The notes: generated from the sequence alone by a model not told the origin. A DNA stretch of 64,000 nt from Streptomyces sp. CB02366 (GCF_001905905.1 NZ_LIVT01000005.1:310001-374000); one strand, 5' to 3'. Positions 9,219 to 18,182 are shown, numbered from the stretch's first letter. Numbers and translations are program-made.

Positions 9219-9237
9219 TAAGGTAAGCCTAACCTAA
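9219..9237. promoter_or_regulatory. Iron box (DmdR1/IdeR operator)
   Basis: On the minus strand the 19 bases read TTAGGTTAGGCTTACCTTA, 17 of 19 matching the Streptomyces iron box as I know it (TTAGGTTAGGCTCACCTAA). Further AACCT units continue towards rpsD up to about 9245. It lies 15-33 bp before the DUF2470 start and 29-47 bp before the rpsD start, inside a 61-bp divergent intergenic region. Confidence 0.88.
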
Positions 9238-9265
9238 CCTAACCTACAACGGAGGTCTGGAGAAC

Positions 9266-9880
9266 GTGCCTAACCAGTCGCGTCCCAAGGTCAAGAAGTC
9301 GCGTGCCCTCGGCATCGCCCTGACGCCCAAGGCTGTCAAGTACTTCGAAGCGCGTCCGTACCCGCCGGGCGAGCACGGCCGTGGCCGCAAGCAGAACTCG
9401 GACTACAAGGTCCGTCTGCTGGAGAAGCAGCGCCTGCGCGCGCAGTACGACATCAGCGAGCGCCAGATGGCGCGTGCCTACGACCGCGCCAAGAAGGCCG
9501 AGGGCAAGACGGGCGAGGCGCTGGTCGTCGAGCTCGAGCGCCGCCTCGACGCCCTTGTCCTGCGTTCGGGCATCGCCCGCACCATCTACCAGGCCCGTCA
9601 GATGGTCGTCCACGGCCACATCGAGGTCAACGGCGGCAAGGTCGACAAGCCCTCCTTCCGCGTGCGCCCGGACGACATCGTCCAGGTCCGCGAGCGCAGC
9701 CGCTCCAAGGTCCCCTTCCAGGTGGCCCGCGAGGGTGGTTACGACACCGACGGTGAGACCCCGCGCTACCTCCAGGTGAACCTGAAGGCCCTGGCCTTCC
9801 GCCTGGACCGGGACCCGAACCGCAAGGAGATCCCGGTGATCTGCGACGAGCAGCTCGTCGTCGAGTACTACGCCCGCTGA
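9266..9880 (+). CDS. rpsD: 30S ribosomal protein S4
   Basis: The 204-residue primary 16S rRNA-binding protein of the small subunit. The N-terminus NQSRPKVKKSRALGIALTPKAVKYFE lacks the zinc-binding cysteines of some S4 proteins, so this is the Cys-free form. The S4 RNA-binding domain runs from about residue 90 to 150 (RRLDALVLRSGIARTIYQARQMVVHGHIEVNG). The start is GTG with GGAGGT and GGAG upstream (9251-9262). Unusually, it is not in an alpha-type operon but alone, divergent from the iron-box gene; this isolated rpsD is normal in Streptomyces. Confidence 0.97.
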   Translation: MPNQSRPKVKKSRALGIALTPKAVKYFEARPYPPGEHGRGRKQNSDYKVRLLEKQRLRAQYDISERQMARAYDRAKKAEGKTGEALVVELERRLDALVLRSGIARTIYQARQMVVHGHIEVNGGKVDKPSFRVRPDDIVQVRERSRSKVPFQVAREGGYDTDGETPRYLQVNLKALAFRLDRDPNRKEIPVICDEQLVVEYYAR

Positions 9881-9897
9881 TCCAGGCGTAGCCGCTC

Positions 9898-12129
9898 TCA
9901 CCAGCGCTCCGGCCCGCCCCTTCCCCTCATCGGGGAGGCGGCGGGCCTTCGCGTTCCCCCGGGCCCTCCCGCCCCCGGTCCGCCCGCACCGGGCGGACCG
10001 GGCGCATCCGGTGCGGCCCGCCCCGCGTCGGGGCCGCCTCCCGCCAGGGCCCGGTCCACCGCGGCCGCCGGGTCCAGTCGCCGGCCCGCCCGCAGCCCCT
10101 CCTCGTACGCCGTGTTCCCCAGCTCCCGGCGCGCCCGCTCCTCGCACTCCGCCCGCGGCCGCCCGTAGAACACCGAGCCGAACAACGGCAGCCCCACCGA
10201 GGGCCAGATGCCCTCCGCCGCCCCCTGGAGCACGGCGGCCTCCCCGGCGTCCCCCTCCACCGCCGTCACCAGGGCGAGAAGCTCCAGGGACAGCACCGTG
10301 CCCAGCAGATCGTTGAACGTCCGGCCGATCGCCAGGCACTCCCGGAGCATCTGCCGCGCCGCTCCGGGCCGTCCCCGGTGCACCGCCGCGTACGCCAGGA
10401 CGTACAGCGCGTACGCCAGCGCCCACCGCTCCCCGTGGTCCTCGCAGACCTCCCGGACCTCGTCGCAGATCGCCGCCGCCGCGTCCGGATCCCCGAGGAA
10501 CGCCACCGCCATGGCCAGCTCGACCTGCGCCATCAGCACATTGCTGTTCAACTCGCCGACCTCGCGGTACCGGCCCAGCGCCTCGCGCAGCAGCTCCTCG
10601 GCGCGCGGCATGTCGTCCGTCACGATCGCCAGGCAGCCCATGCGGTGCACCGCGTACGCCAGGGCCCTCGCGTTGCCGGTCCGCTCGGCCTCCTCCCGGC
10701 ACTCCCGCAGCGCCGCGACCGCCGCGACCGCGTCGCCCTGGAGCACCGCCACGTAGCCCAGTACCCACAGCACCTTCAGCCGTGCCGCGTCGTGGGGGGA
10801 GGACTCCTCCAGCACGTGCTCCAGCCAGTGCCGCCCCTCGGAGAGCCGCCCGCAGCCGACCCAGTAGAACCACAGGGTGCCGGCCAGGTACTGCGCCAGA
10901 TGCACCTCGTCGGGGTCCTCCATCGAACATTCCATCGCCCGGCGCAGGTTGGGCAGCTCGCCGTCGATCCGCGCCGCCACCTCCGCCTGCCGGGGGCTGA
11001 ACCAGTCCAGCTCGCACCAGGTCGCGAGCCCCAGGAACCAGTCCCGGTGCCGTCGTCGCAGCCGCTGGGCGTCCCCGGCCGCCGTCAGCCACTGCGCCCC
11101 GTATTCGCTCACCGTGTCCAGCAGCCGGTAGCGGGCCCCGGCCGGACCCTCCTCGCGCTCCACCACCGACTGGGCCAACAGCTCGTCCAGCACGTCGAGC
11201 ACCGATTCGGTCGGCAGGTCCGGGCCGCCGCAGACGTACTCGGCGGCCTCCAGGTCGAACTGCCCGGCGAAGACCGAGAGCCGTGCCCACAGCAACCGCT
11301 GTTCGGGCGAGCACAGTTCGTGGCTCCAGCCGATCGCCGTACGCAGCGTCTGATGGCGGGGCGGGGCGCCCCGGCGGCCTCCGGTCAGCAGCCGGAACCG
11401 GTCGTCCAGCCGCAGGAGCACCTGCTCCACCGACAGGGCGCGAAGCCGCCCGGCCGCCAGCTCCAACGCCAGCGGAATCCCGTCGAGACGGCGGCAGAGC
11501 TCCAGCACCGCTCCGCGTTCGTCCTCCGTCGGCTCCCAGCCCGGCCGGACGCCGCGCGCCCGTTCGGTGAACAGCTCCACCGCCTCCTCGTCGCACATCG
11601 GTGCGAGGGGGAACGTGCGCTCCCCGTCCATCCGCAGCGGGCAGCGCCCGGCCGCGAGCACCTGGAGACCCGGAGCGCGGCGCAGCAGTTCGGTGACGAG
11701 ACCGGCGCACGCGTCCAGGAGGTGCTCGAAGCCGTCGATCACCAGCAGGGTCCGGCGCTCGCGGAGGTGTTCCACGAGGACGGTGCGCGGCGGCCGGTTG
11801 GTGTGGTCGGTCAGTCCCAGAGCGTCGACGAGGGCGTGTTCCAGCAGGCCGGGATCGCGTACGGCGGACAGCTCGGCCAGCAGGACCCCGTCGCAGTACC
11901 GTTTCTCCTGGAGGGCGGCGACCCGGATGACGCACCGGGTCTTGCCCACGCCCGCCACCCCGACGACGGTGACCACCCGGGCCCGCGCCGCCAGCAGCGC
12001 GCCCACTTCGGCCAGTTCGTCCTCCCGGCCCACGAAGGAGTTCAGCTCGGCCGGGAGACCGCCGGGTGACGCGGCGGGGCGGGCGTTCGGCTCGCCGGGA
12101 TTCGGGAAGGGGTCCTGCAGGCGTCGCAT
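9898..12129 (-). CDS. Stand-alone NB-ARC ATPase with TPR repeats (AfsR/LuxR-like)
   Basis: A 743-residue protein. After ELNSFVGREDELAEV (about residues 28-42) comes an NTPase with Walker A GVAGVGKT (57-64) and Walker B TLLVIDGFEHL (about 127-137), as in the central part of AfsR and large LuxR regulators. The second half is rich in TPR-like Leu/Ala helices, such as ARLKVLWVLGYVAVLQGD and ALAYAVHRMGCLAI. No SARP domain at the N-terminus and no LuxR helix-turn-helix at the C-terminus is visible; the tail is Gly/Pro-rich. It may regulate by protein contact. The ATG at 12129 fits the family start but has no clear SD; the frame stays open upstream, so the start is uncertain. Confidence 0.85.
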   Translation of the reverse strand: MRRLQDPFPNPGEPNARPAASPGGLPAELNSFVGREDELAEVGALLAARARVVTVVGVAGVGKTRCVIRVAALQEKRYCDGVLLAELSAVRDPGLLEHALVDALGLTDHTNRPPRTVLVEHLRERRTLLVIDGFEHLLDACAGLVTELLRRAPGLQVLAAGRCPLRMDGERTFPLAPMCDEEAVELFTERARGVRPGWEPTEDERGAVLELCRRLDGIPLALELAAGRLRALSVEQVLLRLDDRFRLLTGGRRGAPPRHQTLRTAIGWSHELCSPEQRLLWARLSVFAGQFDLEAAEYVCGGPDLPTESVLDVLDELLAQSVVEREEGPAGARYRLLDTVSEYGAQWLTAAGDAQRLRRRHRDWFLGLATWCELDWFSPRQAEVAARIDGELPNLRRAMECSMEDPDEVHLAQYLAGTLWFYWVGCGRLSEGRHWLEHVLEESSPHDAARLKVLWVLGYVAVLQGDAVAAVAALRECREEAERTGNARALAYAVHRMGCLAIVTDDMPRAEELLREALGRYREVGELNSNVLMAQVELAMAVAFLGDPDAAAAICDEVREVCEDHGERWALAYALYVLAYAAVHRGRPGAARQMLRECLAIGRTFNDLLGTVLSLELLALVTAVEGDAGEAAVLQGAAEGIWPSVGLPLFGSVFYGRPRAECEERARRELGNTAYEEGLRAGRRLDPAAAVDRALAGGGPDAGRAAPDAPGPPGAGGPGAGGPGGTRRPAASPMRGRGGPERW
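9911..9947. terminator. rpsD terminator inside the end of the convergent gene
   Basis: A 16-pair stem (9911-9926 with 9932-9947) with one mismatch and one G-U pair, and a 5-nt loop. It lies 31 nt after the rpsD stop but within the last codons of the leftward NB-ARC gene, so the two transcription units share it. Confidence 0.7.
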
Positions 12130-12257
12130 GAGACACGGAGCGTACTGGCTTGAAAGCTCTCCGTACAATCTCGTCGGACGGCCGCCGCCCGGCCCGCGGA
12201 GAATGCGGTAGGGGAGGGGACGCACGGCGCGATAGGCTCGAAGGACGACGATCGGGC

Positions 12258-12279
12258 GCGGCCGGCTGCAGCCGGCCGC
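12258..12279. promoter_or_regulatory. Perfect 22-bp palindrome in a divergent intergenic region
   Basis: A perfect palindrome centred on CTGCAG, 56 bp before the DUF948 start and 129 bp before the NB-ARC start. It could be a dimer-type operator or an RNA hairpin in the 5' leader of the alaS operon. No regulator is identified. Confidence 0.45.
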
Positions 12280-12334
12280 ACCGACGCGGACAAGCCCCCG
12301 AGGGGGTCGATCGACGAGCAGGGAGCGGTGCACT

Positions 12335-12805
12335 GTGTCCGGTGGAGAGGTGGCCGGGATCATCGTGGCCGTCTTCTGGGCGATCCTGGTCTCGTTCCTC
12401 GCCGTGGTGCTGGTGAGGCTCGCCCAGACGCTCAGGGCGACCACCAAGCTCGTGGCGGACGTGACCGATCAGGCCGTTCCGCTGCTCGCGGACGCCTCGG
12501 CGACGGTGCGTTCCGCCCAGACCCAGCTGGACAAGGTCGACGCCATCGCGAGCGATGTCCAGGAGGTCACCTCCAACGCCTCCGCGCTCTCCACCACCGT
12601 CGCCTCCACCTTCGGCGGCCCCCTCGTCAAGGTCGCCGCCTTCGGCTACGGCGTACGGCAGGCGCTCGGCCGCCGCGCCGCCCCCGGACCGGAACCGGCG
12701 CAGGGCCGCGGCTCCGGCCGCCGTACGGTGATCGTCGGCCGGACCGTACCCTCGGCGCGCGAACGCAGGCGCGAACGCCGAAACGCCCGCGGACAGAAGG
12801 ACTGA
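12335..12805 (+). CDS. DUF948 membrane protein
   Basis: A 156-residue protein with one N-terminal membrane segment (about residues 7-28, IIVAVFWAILVSFLAVVLV) followed by a helical, chemotaxis-receptor-like DUF948 region (DVTDQAVPLLADASATVRSAQTQLDKVDAIASDVQ) and a basic tail. The family is widespread in Gram-positive bacteria; its function is not established. It begins the run DUF948-DUF6167-alaS, a neighbourhood conserved in Streptomyces, and starts with GTG. The next gene begins 7 nt after its stop. Confidence 0.88.
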   Translation: MSGGEVAGIIVAVFWAILVSFLAVVLVRLAQTLRATTKLVADVTDQAVPLLADASATVRSAQTQLDKVDAIASDVQEVTSNASALSTTVASTFGGPLVKVAAFGYGVRQALGRRAAPGPEPAQGRGSGRRTVIVGRTVPSARERRRERRNARGQKD

Positions 12806-12812
12806 TCGAGCG

Positions 12813-13157
12813 ATGTTCCGCCGCACTTTCTGGTTCACCGCCGGCGCGGCCGCCGGCGTGTGGGCCACCGCCAAGGTCAACCGCAAGCTCAAGCAGCTGA
12901 CCCCGGAGAGCCTCGCGGCGCAGGCCGCGGACAAGGCGATCGAGACCGGTCACCGCCTCAAGGACTTCGCCCTCGACGTACGGGAGGGCATGGTCCGGCG
13001 CGAAGCCGAACTGGGCGGCGCGCTGGGCCTTCAGGCCCCCGTCGACCAGGACCTTCCCGTACAGCGGCACTGGGCCGTCGAGGCGGCCGGACCGCCCGCG
13101 GACGCCCCGTCCCGCACCCTCCCCTCCAACTCGAACAACCGGAATGAGGACCACTGA
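12813..13157 (+). CDS. Small DUF6167-type protein upstream of alaS
   Basis: A 114-residue protein with a short hydrophobic N-terminus (FWFTAGAAAGVWATAKVNRKL) that could be a membrane segment or amphipathic anchor, then a basic helical region (residues 22-75) and a polar tail. I recognise it as the small protein that regularly precedes alaS in Streptomyces; no function is known to me. Its TGA overlaps the alaS ATG by one base (13157), so the two are translationally coupled. Confidence 0.82.
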   Translation: MFRRTFWFTAGAAAGVWATAKVNRKLKQLTPESLAAQAADKAIETGHRLKDFALDVREGMVRREAELGGALGLQAPVDQDLPVQRHWAVEAAGPPADAPSRTLPSNSNNRNEDH

Positions 13158-15826
13158 TGGAGTCGGCCGAAATTCGCCGCCGCTGGCTGAGCTTCTTCGA
13201 GGAGCGCGGTCACACCGCCGTGCCTTCGGCGTCGCTCATCGCGGACGACCCGACTCTGCTGCTGGTCCCCGCCGGCATGGTCCCCTTCAAGCCGTACTTC
13301 CTCGGCGAGGTCAAGCCGCCCGCCCCGCGCGTCACCAGCGTGCAGAAGTGCGTGCGCACGCCGGACATCGAAGAGGTCGGCAAGACCACCCGCCACGGCA
13401 CCTTCTTCCAGATGTGCGGCAACTTCTCCTTCGGGGACTACTTCAAGGAAGGGGCCATCAAGCTCGCCTGGGAGGCCCTGACCAGCTCGGTGGAGGACGG
13501 CGGCTACGGCCTCGACCCCGAGAAGCTCTGGATCACCGTCTACCTGGACGACGACGAGGCCGAGTCCATCTGGCGCGACAAGATCGGTGTCCCCGCGGAG
13601 CGCATCCAGCGCCTGGGCAAGAAGGACAACTTCTGGTCCATGGGCGTCCCCGGCCCCTGCGGCCCCTGCTCCGAGATCAACTACGACCGCGGCCCCGAGT
13701 TCGGCGTCGAGGGCGGCCCGGCCGTCAACGACGAGCGCTACGTGGAGATCTGGAACCTGGTCTTCATGCAGTACGAGCGCGGCGCCGGCGACGGCAAGGA
13801 GGACTTCCCGATCCTCGGGGACCTGCCGTCGAAGAACATCGACACCGGCCTCGGCCTCGAACGCCTCGCGATGATCCTGCAGGGCGTGCAGAACATGTAC
13901 GAGACCGACACCCTGCGCGTCGTCATGGACAAGGCCACCGAGCTGACGGGCGTCCGCTACGGCGCCGAGCAGTCCACGGACGTCTCGCTCCGCGTCGTCG
14001 CCGACCACATCCGCACGTCGGTGATGCTCATCGGCGACGGCGTCACCCCCGGCAACGAGGGCCGCGGCTACGTGCTGCGCCGCATCATGCGCCGCGCCAT
14101 CCGCAACATGCGCCTCCTGGGCGCCACCGGCACGGTCGTCAAGGACCTGATCGACGTCGTGATCGACACCATGGGCCTCCAGTACCCGGAGCTGATCACC
14201 GACCGCAAGCGCATCGAGACGGTCGCGCTGGCCGAGGAGGCCGCCTTCCTCAAGGCCCTCAAGGGCGGCACCAACATCCTGGAAACCGCGGTCACCGAGA
14301 CCAAGGCCGCCGGCGGCAAGGTCCTCGCCGGGGACAAGGCGTTCCTGCTCCACGACACGTGGGGCTTCCCGATCGACCTGACCCTGGAGATGGCCGCCGA
14401 GCAGGGGCTCTCCGTGGACGAGGACGGCTTCCGCCGCCTCATGCAGGAACAGCGCGACAAGGCCAAGGCCGACGCCCGCGCCAAGAAGACCGGCCACGCC
14501 GACCTGTCCGCCTACCGCGAGGTCGCCGACACCTCCGGCGCCACCGAGTTCACCGGCTACACCAGCGTGGCCGGCGAGTCCACCATCGTCGGCCTGCTGG
14601 TCGACGGCGTGCCCTCGCCCGCCGCCCTCGAGGGCGACGAGGTCGAGGTCGTCCTCGACCGCACCCCCTTCTACGCCGAGGGCGGCGGCCAGCTCGCCGA
14701 CACCGGCCGCATCCGGCTCGACACCGGGGCCGTGATCGAGGTCCGCGACGTCCAGAAGCCGGTCCCGGGCGTCCACGTCCACAAGGGCGTCGTCCAGGTC
14801 GGGGAGGTGACGGTCGGGGCCCCCGTCTTCGCCTCGATCGACGCCACCCGCCGCCGCGCCATCGCCCGCGCCCACAGCGCCACGCACCTCACGCACCAGG
14901 CGCTGCGCGACGCGCTCGGCCCGACGGCCGCCCAGGCCGGCTCGGAGAACTCGCCGGGCCGCTTCCGCTTCGACTTCGGCTCGCCCGCCGCCGTCCCCGG
15001 CACGGTCCTCACCGACGTGGAGCAGCGGATCAACGAGGTCCTCTCGCGGGAGCTCGACGTCCAGGCCGAGGTCATGTCGATCGACGAGGCCAAGAAGCAG
15101 GGCGCCATCGCCGAGTTCGGCGAGAAGTACGGCGAGCGGGTCCGCGTCGTCACCATCGGCGACTTCTCCAAGGAGCTGTGCGGCGGCACCCACGTCCACA
15201 ACACCGCCCAGCTGGGTCTGGTGAAGCTGCTGGGAGAGTCCTCCATCGGCTCCGGCGTGCGCCGTATCGAAGCCCTGGTCGGGGTGGACGCGTACAACTT
15301 CCTCGCCAAGGAGCACACGGTCGTCGCCCAGCTCCAGGAGCTGGTCAAGGGCCGCCCCGAGGAGCTTCCCGAGAAGATCGCGGGCATGCTCGGCAAGCTG
15401 AAGGACGCCGAGAAGGAGATCGAGAAGTTCCGCGCGGAGAAGGTCCTCGCGGCCGCCGCCGGTCTGGTCGATTCCGCCAAGGACGTCCGCGGCGTCGCCC
15501 TGGTCACCGGCCAGGTCCCCGACGGCACCTCCGCCGACGACCTGCGCAAGCTGGTCCTGGACGTCCGCGGCCGCATCCAGGGCGACCGCCCGGCCGTCGT
15601 GGCGCTGTTCACCACCGCCAACGGGCGCCCGCTCACCGTCATCGCCACCAACGAGGCCGCCCGCGGGCGCGGTCTCAAGGCCGGCGACCTCGTGCGCACC
15701 GCCGCCAAGACCCTCGGCGGCGGTGGCGGCGGCAAGCCGGACGTGGCCCAGGGCGGCGGCACGAACCCGGCCGCCATCGGGGACGCCGTCGCCGCGGTCG
15801 AACGCCTCGTCACCGAGACGGCGTGA
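13157..15826 (+). CDS. alaS: Alanyl-tRNA synthetase
   Basis: An 889-residue class II synthetase that charges tRNA-Ala and edits mis-charged Ser/Gly. The N-terminal catalytic domain starts ESAEIRRRWLSFFEERGHTAVPSASL and includes RTPDIEEVGKTTRHGTFFQM and GVPGPCGPCSEI. The editing domain carries the zinc-type motif HSATHLTHQAL (about residues 575-585) and later CGGTHVHNT. The C-Ala domain ends the protein, preceded by a glycine run (GGGGGGKPDVAQGGG). Length is typical. It lies in the DUF948-DUF6167-alaS-ruvX-mltG-aro gene string. Confidence 0.97.
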   Translation: MESAEIRRRWLSFFEERGHTAVPSASLIADDPTLLLVPAGMVPFKPYFLGEVKPPAPRVTSVQKCVRTPDIEEVGKTTRHGTFFQMCGNFSFGDYFKEGAIKLAWEALTSSVEDGGYGLDPEKLWITVYLDDDEAESIWRDKIGVPAERIQRLGKKDNFWSMGVPGPCGPCSEINYDRGPEFGVEGGPAVNDERYVEIWNLVFMQYERGAGDGKEDFPILGDLPSKNIDTGLGLERLAMILQGVQNMYETDTLRVVMDKATELTGVRYGAEQSTDVSLRVVADHIRTSVMLIGDGVTPGNEGRGYVLRRIMRRAIRNMRLLGATGTVVKDLIDVVIDTMGLQYPELITDRKRIETVALAEEAAFLKALKGGTNILETAVTETKAAGGKVLAGDKAFLLHDTWGFPIDLTLEMAAEQGLSVDEDGFRRLMQEQRDKAKADARAKKTGHADLSAYREVADTSGATEFTGYTSVAGESTIVGLLVDGVPSPAALEGDEVEVVLDRTPFYAEGGGQLADTGRIRLDTGAVIEVRDVQKPVPGVHVHKGVVQVGEVTVGAPVFASIDATRRRAIARAHSATHLTHQALRDALGPTAAQAGSENSPGRFRFDFGSPAAVPGTVLTDVEQRINEVLSRELDVQAEVMSIDEAKKQGAIAEFGEKYGERVRVVTIGDFSKELCGGTHVHNTAQLGLVKLLGESSIGSGVRRIEALVGVDAYNFLAKEHTVVAQLQELVKGRPEELPEKIAGMLGKLKDAEKEIEKFRAEKVLAAAAGLVDSAKDVRGVALVTGQVPDGTSADDLRKLVLDVRGRIQGDRPAVVALFTTANGRPLTVIATNEAARGRGLKAGDLVRTAAKTLGGGGGGKPDVAQGGGTNPAAIGDAVAAVERLVTETA

Positions 15827-15834
15827 CGAGCGGG

Positions 15835-16308
15835 ATGACGCGGATGCGCCGAGGCCGGCGGCTCGCCGTCGACGTCGGGGACGCCCGGATCGGGGTCGCC
15901 TCGTGCGACCCCGACGGGATCCTGGCCACGCCGGTGGAGACCGTGCCGGGACGCGACGTCCCGGCCGCCCACCGGCGGCTCCGCGCACTCGTCGAGGAGT
16001 ACGAGCCGATCGAGGTCGTCCTCGGCCTGCCGCGTTCGCTCGGCGGGGGCGAGGGCCCCGCGGCGGCCAAGGTCCGGGCCTTCGCCCAGGAGTTCGCCCG
16101 CTCGATCGCGCCCGTTCCGGTGCGGTTGGTGGACGAGAGGATGACCACAGTGACGGCCGCCCAGGGGATGCGCGCCTCGGGCGTGAAGTCCAGGAAAGGC
16201 CGTTCTGTCATCGACCAGGCTGCCGCTGTGGTCATCCTTCAGAACGCTCTGGAGTCCGAACGGGCGTCAGGCAACCCCCCCGGCGAGGGCGTCGAAGTGG
16301 TTGTCTGA
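15835..16308 (+). CDS. ruvX: Putative pre-16S rRNA nuclease / Holliday-junction resolvase-like RuvX (YqgF)
   Basis: A 157-residue RNase H-fold protein of the YqgF family. The start of the fold, RRLAVDVGDARIGVA, supplies the catalytic Asp; VVLGLPRSLGG, VRLVDERMTTVTA and KSRKGRSVIDQAAAVVIL supply the rest of the conserved core. In E. coli YqgF acts in 16S rRNA 5' maturation. Three in-frame starts are possible: GTG 15823 (overlapping the alaS stop), ATG 15835 and ATG 15844. The last gives the shortest family-like N-terminus, so the exact start is open. Confidence 0.93.
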   Translation: MTRMRRGRRLAVDVGDARIGVASCDPDGILATPVETVPGRDVPAAHRRLRALVEEYEPIEVVLGLPRSLGGGEGPAAAKVRAFAQEFARSIAPVPVRLVDERMTTVTAAQGMRASGVKSRKGRSVIDQAAAVVILQNALESERASGNPPGEGVEVVV

Positions 16309-16409
16309 TCGCGATACGGTAACGTTCCGCGCGATGCGGCGGTGCTCGAACACATCACCGCTCGGCTAAGCGAAGAGACGGAACGGCGTCTCGCGGCTCT
16401 AGGGGATCG

Positions 16410-18182
16410 ATGACTGAGTATGGCCGGGGCCCCGGCTCCGAACCGTGGCATCCCGAAGACCCCTTGTACGGGGACCAGGGGTGGGGAGGCCGCCAGGCCG
16501 CCCACGACGGCCAGGGCCAGGGCCAGTACGGCGACCAGCAGCAGTCCTACCCGCACGACCCGTACGCCCAGCAGCACCAGAACCAACAGCACGCGCCCCA
16601 GCACCAGAACCAGCAGTACGCGCAGCAGTCGTACGACCAGCAGTACCAGCAGTACGGGCAGCAGCCGCCCCACCACCAGCAGTACGGAACGCCCCAGCAC
16701 GACCCGTATGCCCAGCAGCCGGCGCCCCCGCCGCAGTACAACGGCGGCTGGGACTCCGGGCAGCAGGCCGCCATGCCGTACGGGGCCGATCCCCACGACC
16801 CGTACGCACAGCAGGCCGGCGGTTACGACGCCCCGCAGGACTACTACGGCACGCCCGAGGCGTACCCCCCGCCGCAGCCCCCGGGCCGCCGGGAGACCCC
16901 CGCCGAACAGCGGGAGCCACAGTCCTCGACGGACTGGGATCCGGACGAGCCGCAGCAGGAGACGCACCCCTTCTTCACCGGTGCGGACGAACCGGCCGGC
17001 CGCGAGCCGCGTGACGAGGACGACGGCCCCGACGACGACGGGTCGCGCTCCTCGCGCCGGGACCGCGGAGGCAACGAGCGCCGGGGCGGCAAGGGCAAGA
17101 AGAAGAGCCGCAGCGGCGTCGCCTGCCTGGTGGTCTCCGTCGTCCTGGTGGGCGGCGTCGGCGGCATCGGATACGTCGGCTACACCTTCTGGCAGAAGCA
17201 GTTCGGAGCCCCGGCCGACTACGCGGGGCCGGGCACCGGCCAGGTCGAGGTCGAGATCCCCGAAGGGGCCTTCGGCTACGACATCGCCAACATCCTGCGC
17301 AAGAAGGGCGTCATCAAGTCCTCCGACGCGTTCGTCGCGGCGCAGAACGACAACCCGAAGGGCAAGTCGCTCCAGGCCGGGGTCTACCTCCTGAAGAAGG
17401 AGATGTCGGCGGCCGGCGCGATCACGCTCATGCTCGACCCGAAGAGCCAGAACGCGTACGTGATCCCGGAGGGCACGCGTAACGTCACCGTCTACGCCGC
17501 GATCGACAAACGGCTGGGGCTGGAGAAGGGCACCACCGCGAAGATCGCCAAGACCAAGGCGGAGTCGCTGGGCCTGCCCGACTGGGCCGACGACGACCCG
17601 GACGTGAAGGACCCGCTGGAAGGCTTCCTCTACCCGGCGGCCTACCCGGTCGCCAAGGGCTCCAAGCCCGAGGACGCGCTGAAGCGGATGGTCGCGCGGG
17701 CGAACAAGGAGTACGGCAAGCTCGACCTGGAGGGCAGTGCGAAGAAGCTCGGCCTGGAAAGTCCGTGGGAGCTCATCACGGTCGCGAGCCTCGTGCAGGT
17801 CGAGGGCAAGTACAAGCACGACTTCGACAAGGTCGCACGCGTCGTCTACAACCGCCTGAAGCCGGGCAACATGGAGACGGTGGGCCGGCTGGAATTCGAC
17901 TCCACGGTCAACTACATCAAGGGTCAGAGCACGCTGGACATCGGCGCCGTCGACGAGCTGCGGAAGATCGACGACCCGTACAACACGTACAAGATCATCG
18001 GTCTTCCCTCCGGCCCGATCAGCAACCCGGGCGCGGACGCCCTGCACTCGGCGATGAACCCCGCGCCGGGGCCCTGGTACTACTTCGTCTCGATCAACGA
18101 GGACAAGACCGTCTTCGCCGAGACCAACGAGGAGCACGAGAGGAACCGGCGGGAGTACGAGGAAGGGAAGTCCGGCCAGTGA
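16410..18182 (+). CDS. mltG: Endolytic murein transglycosylase MltG with a long Gln/Tyr-rich cytoplasmic extension
   Basis: A 590-residue, single-pass membrane enzyme that cleaves nascent glycan strands and so sets their length. Residues about 30-160 are low-complexity, rich in Gln, Tyr, Pro and His, with three DPYAQQ repeats; an acidic and then basic stretch (175-235) leads into the membrane segment (about 236-260). The YceG/MltG domain follows. The active-site region reads ITVASLVQVEGKYKHDFDKVARVVYNRL, keeping the second Glu of the usual ExE pair, while the first is Gln. The extension makes it far longer than the E. coli protein (340 residues). Its stop overlaps the aroE start (GTGA). Confidence 0.93.
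   Translation: MTEYGRGPGSEPWHPEDPLYGDQGWGGRQAAHDGQGQGQYGDQQQSYPHDPYAQQHQNQQHAPQHQNQQYAQQSYDQQYQQYGQQPPHHQQYGTPQHDPYAQQPAPPPQYNGGWDSGQQAAMPYGADPHDPYAQQAGGYDAPQDYYGTPEAYPPPQPPGRRETPAEQREPQSSTDWDPDEPQQETHPFFTGADEPAGREPRDEDDGPDDDGSRSSRRDRGGNERRGGKGKKKSRSGVACLVVSVVLVGGVGGIGYVGYTFWQKQFGAPADYAGPGTGQVEVEIPEGAFGYDIANILRKKGVIKSSDAFVAAQNDNPKGKSLQAGVYLLKKEMSAAGAITLMLDPKSQNAYVIPEGTRNVTVYAAIDKRLGLEKGTTAKIAKTKAESLGLPDWADDDPDVKDPLEGFLYPAAYPVAKGSKPEDALKRMVARANKEYGKLDLEGSAKKLGLESPWELITVASLVQVEGKYKHDFDKVARVVYNRLKPGNMETVGRLEFDSTVNYIKGQSTLDIGAVDELRKIDDPYNTYKIIGLPSGPISNPGADALHSAMNPAPGPWYYFVSINEDKTVFAETNEEHERNRREYEEGKSGQ

Noticed and set aside
9239..12934. A 1231-codon open frame on the minus strand
   Set aside because: It covers rpsD and the NB-ARC gene in another frame, with Arg/Gly/Pro-rich nonsense. 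The NB-ARC frame carries the real motifs.
13031..15988. A 985-codon open frame opposite alaS
   Set aside because: Antisense composition; alaS is certain on the other strand.
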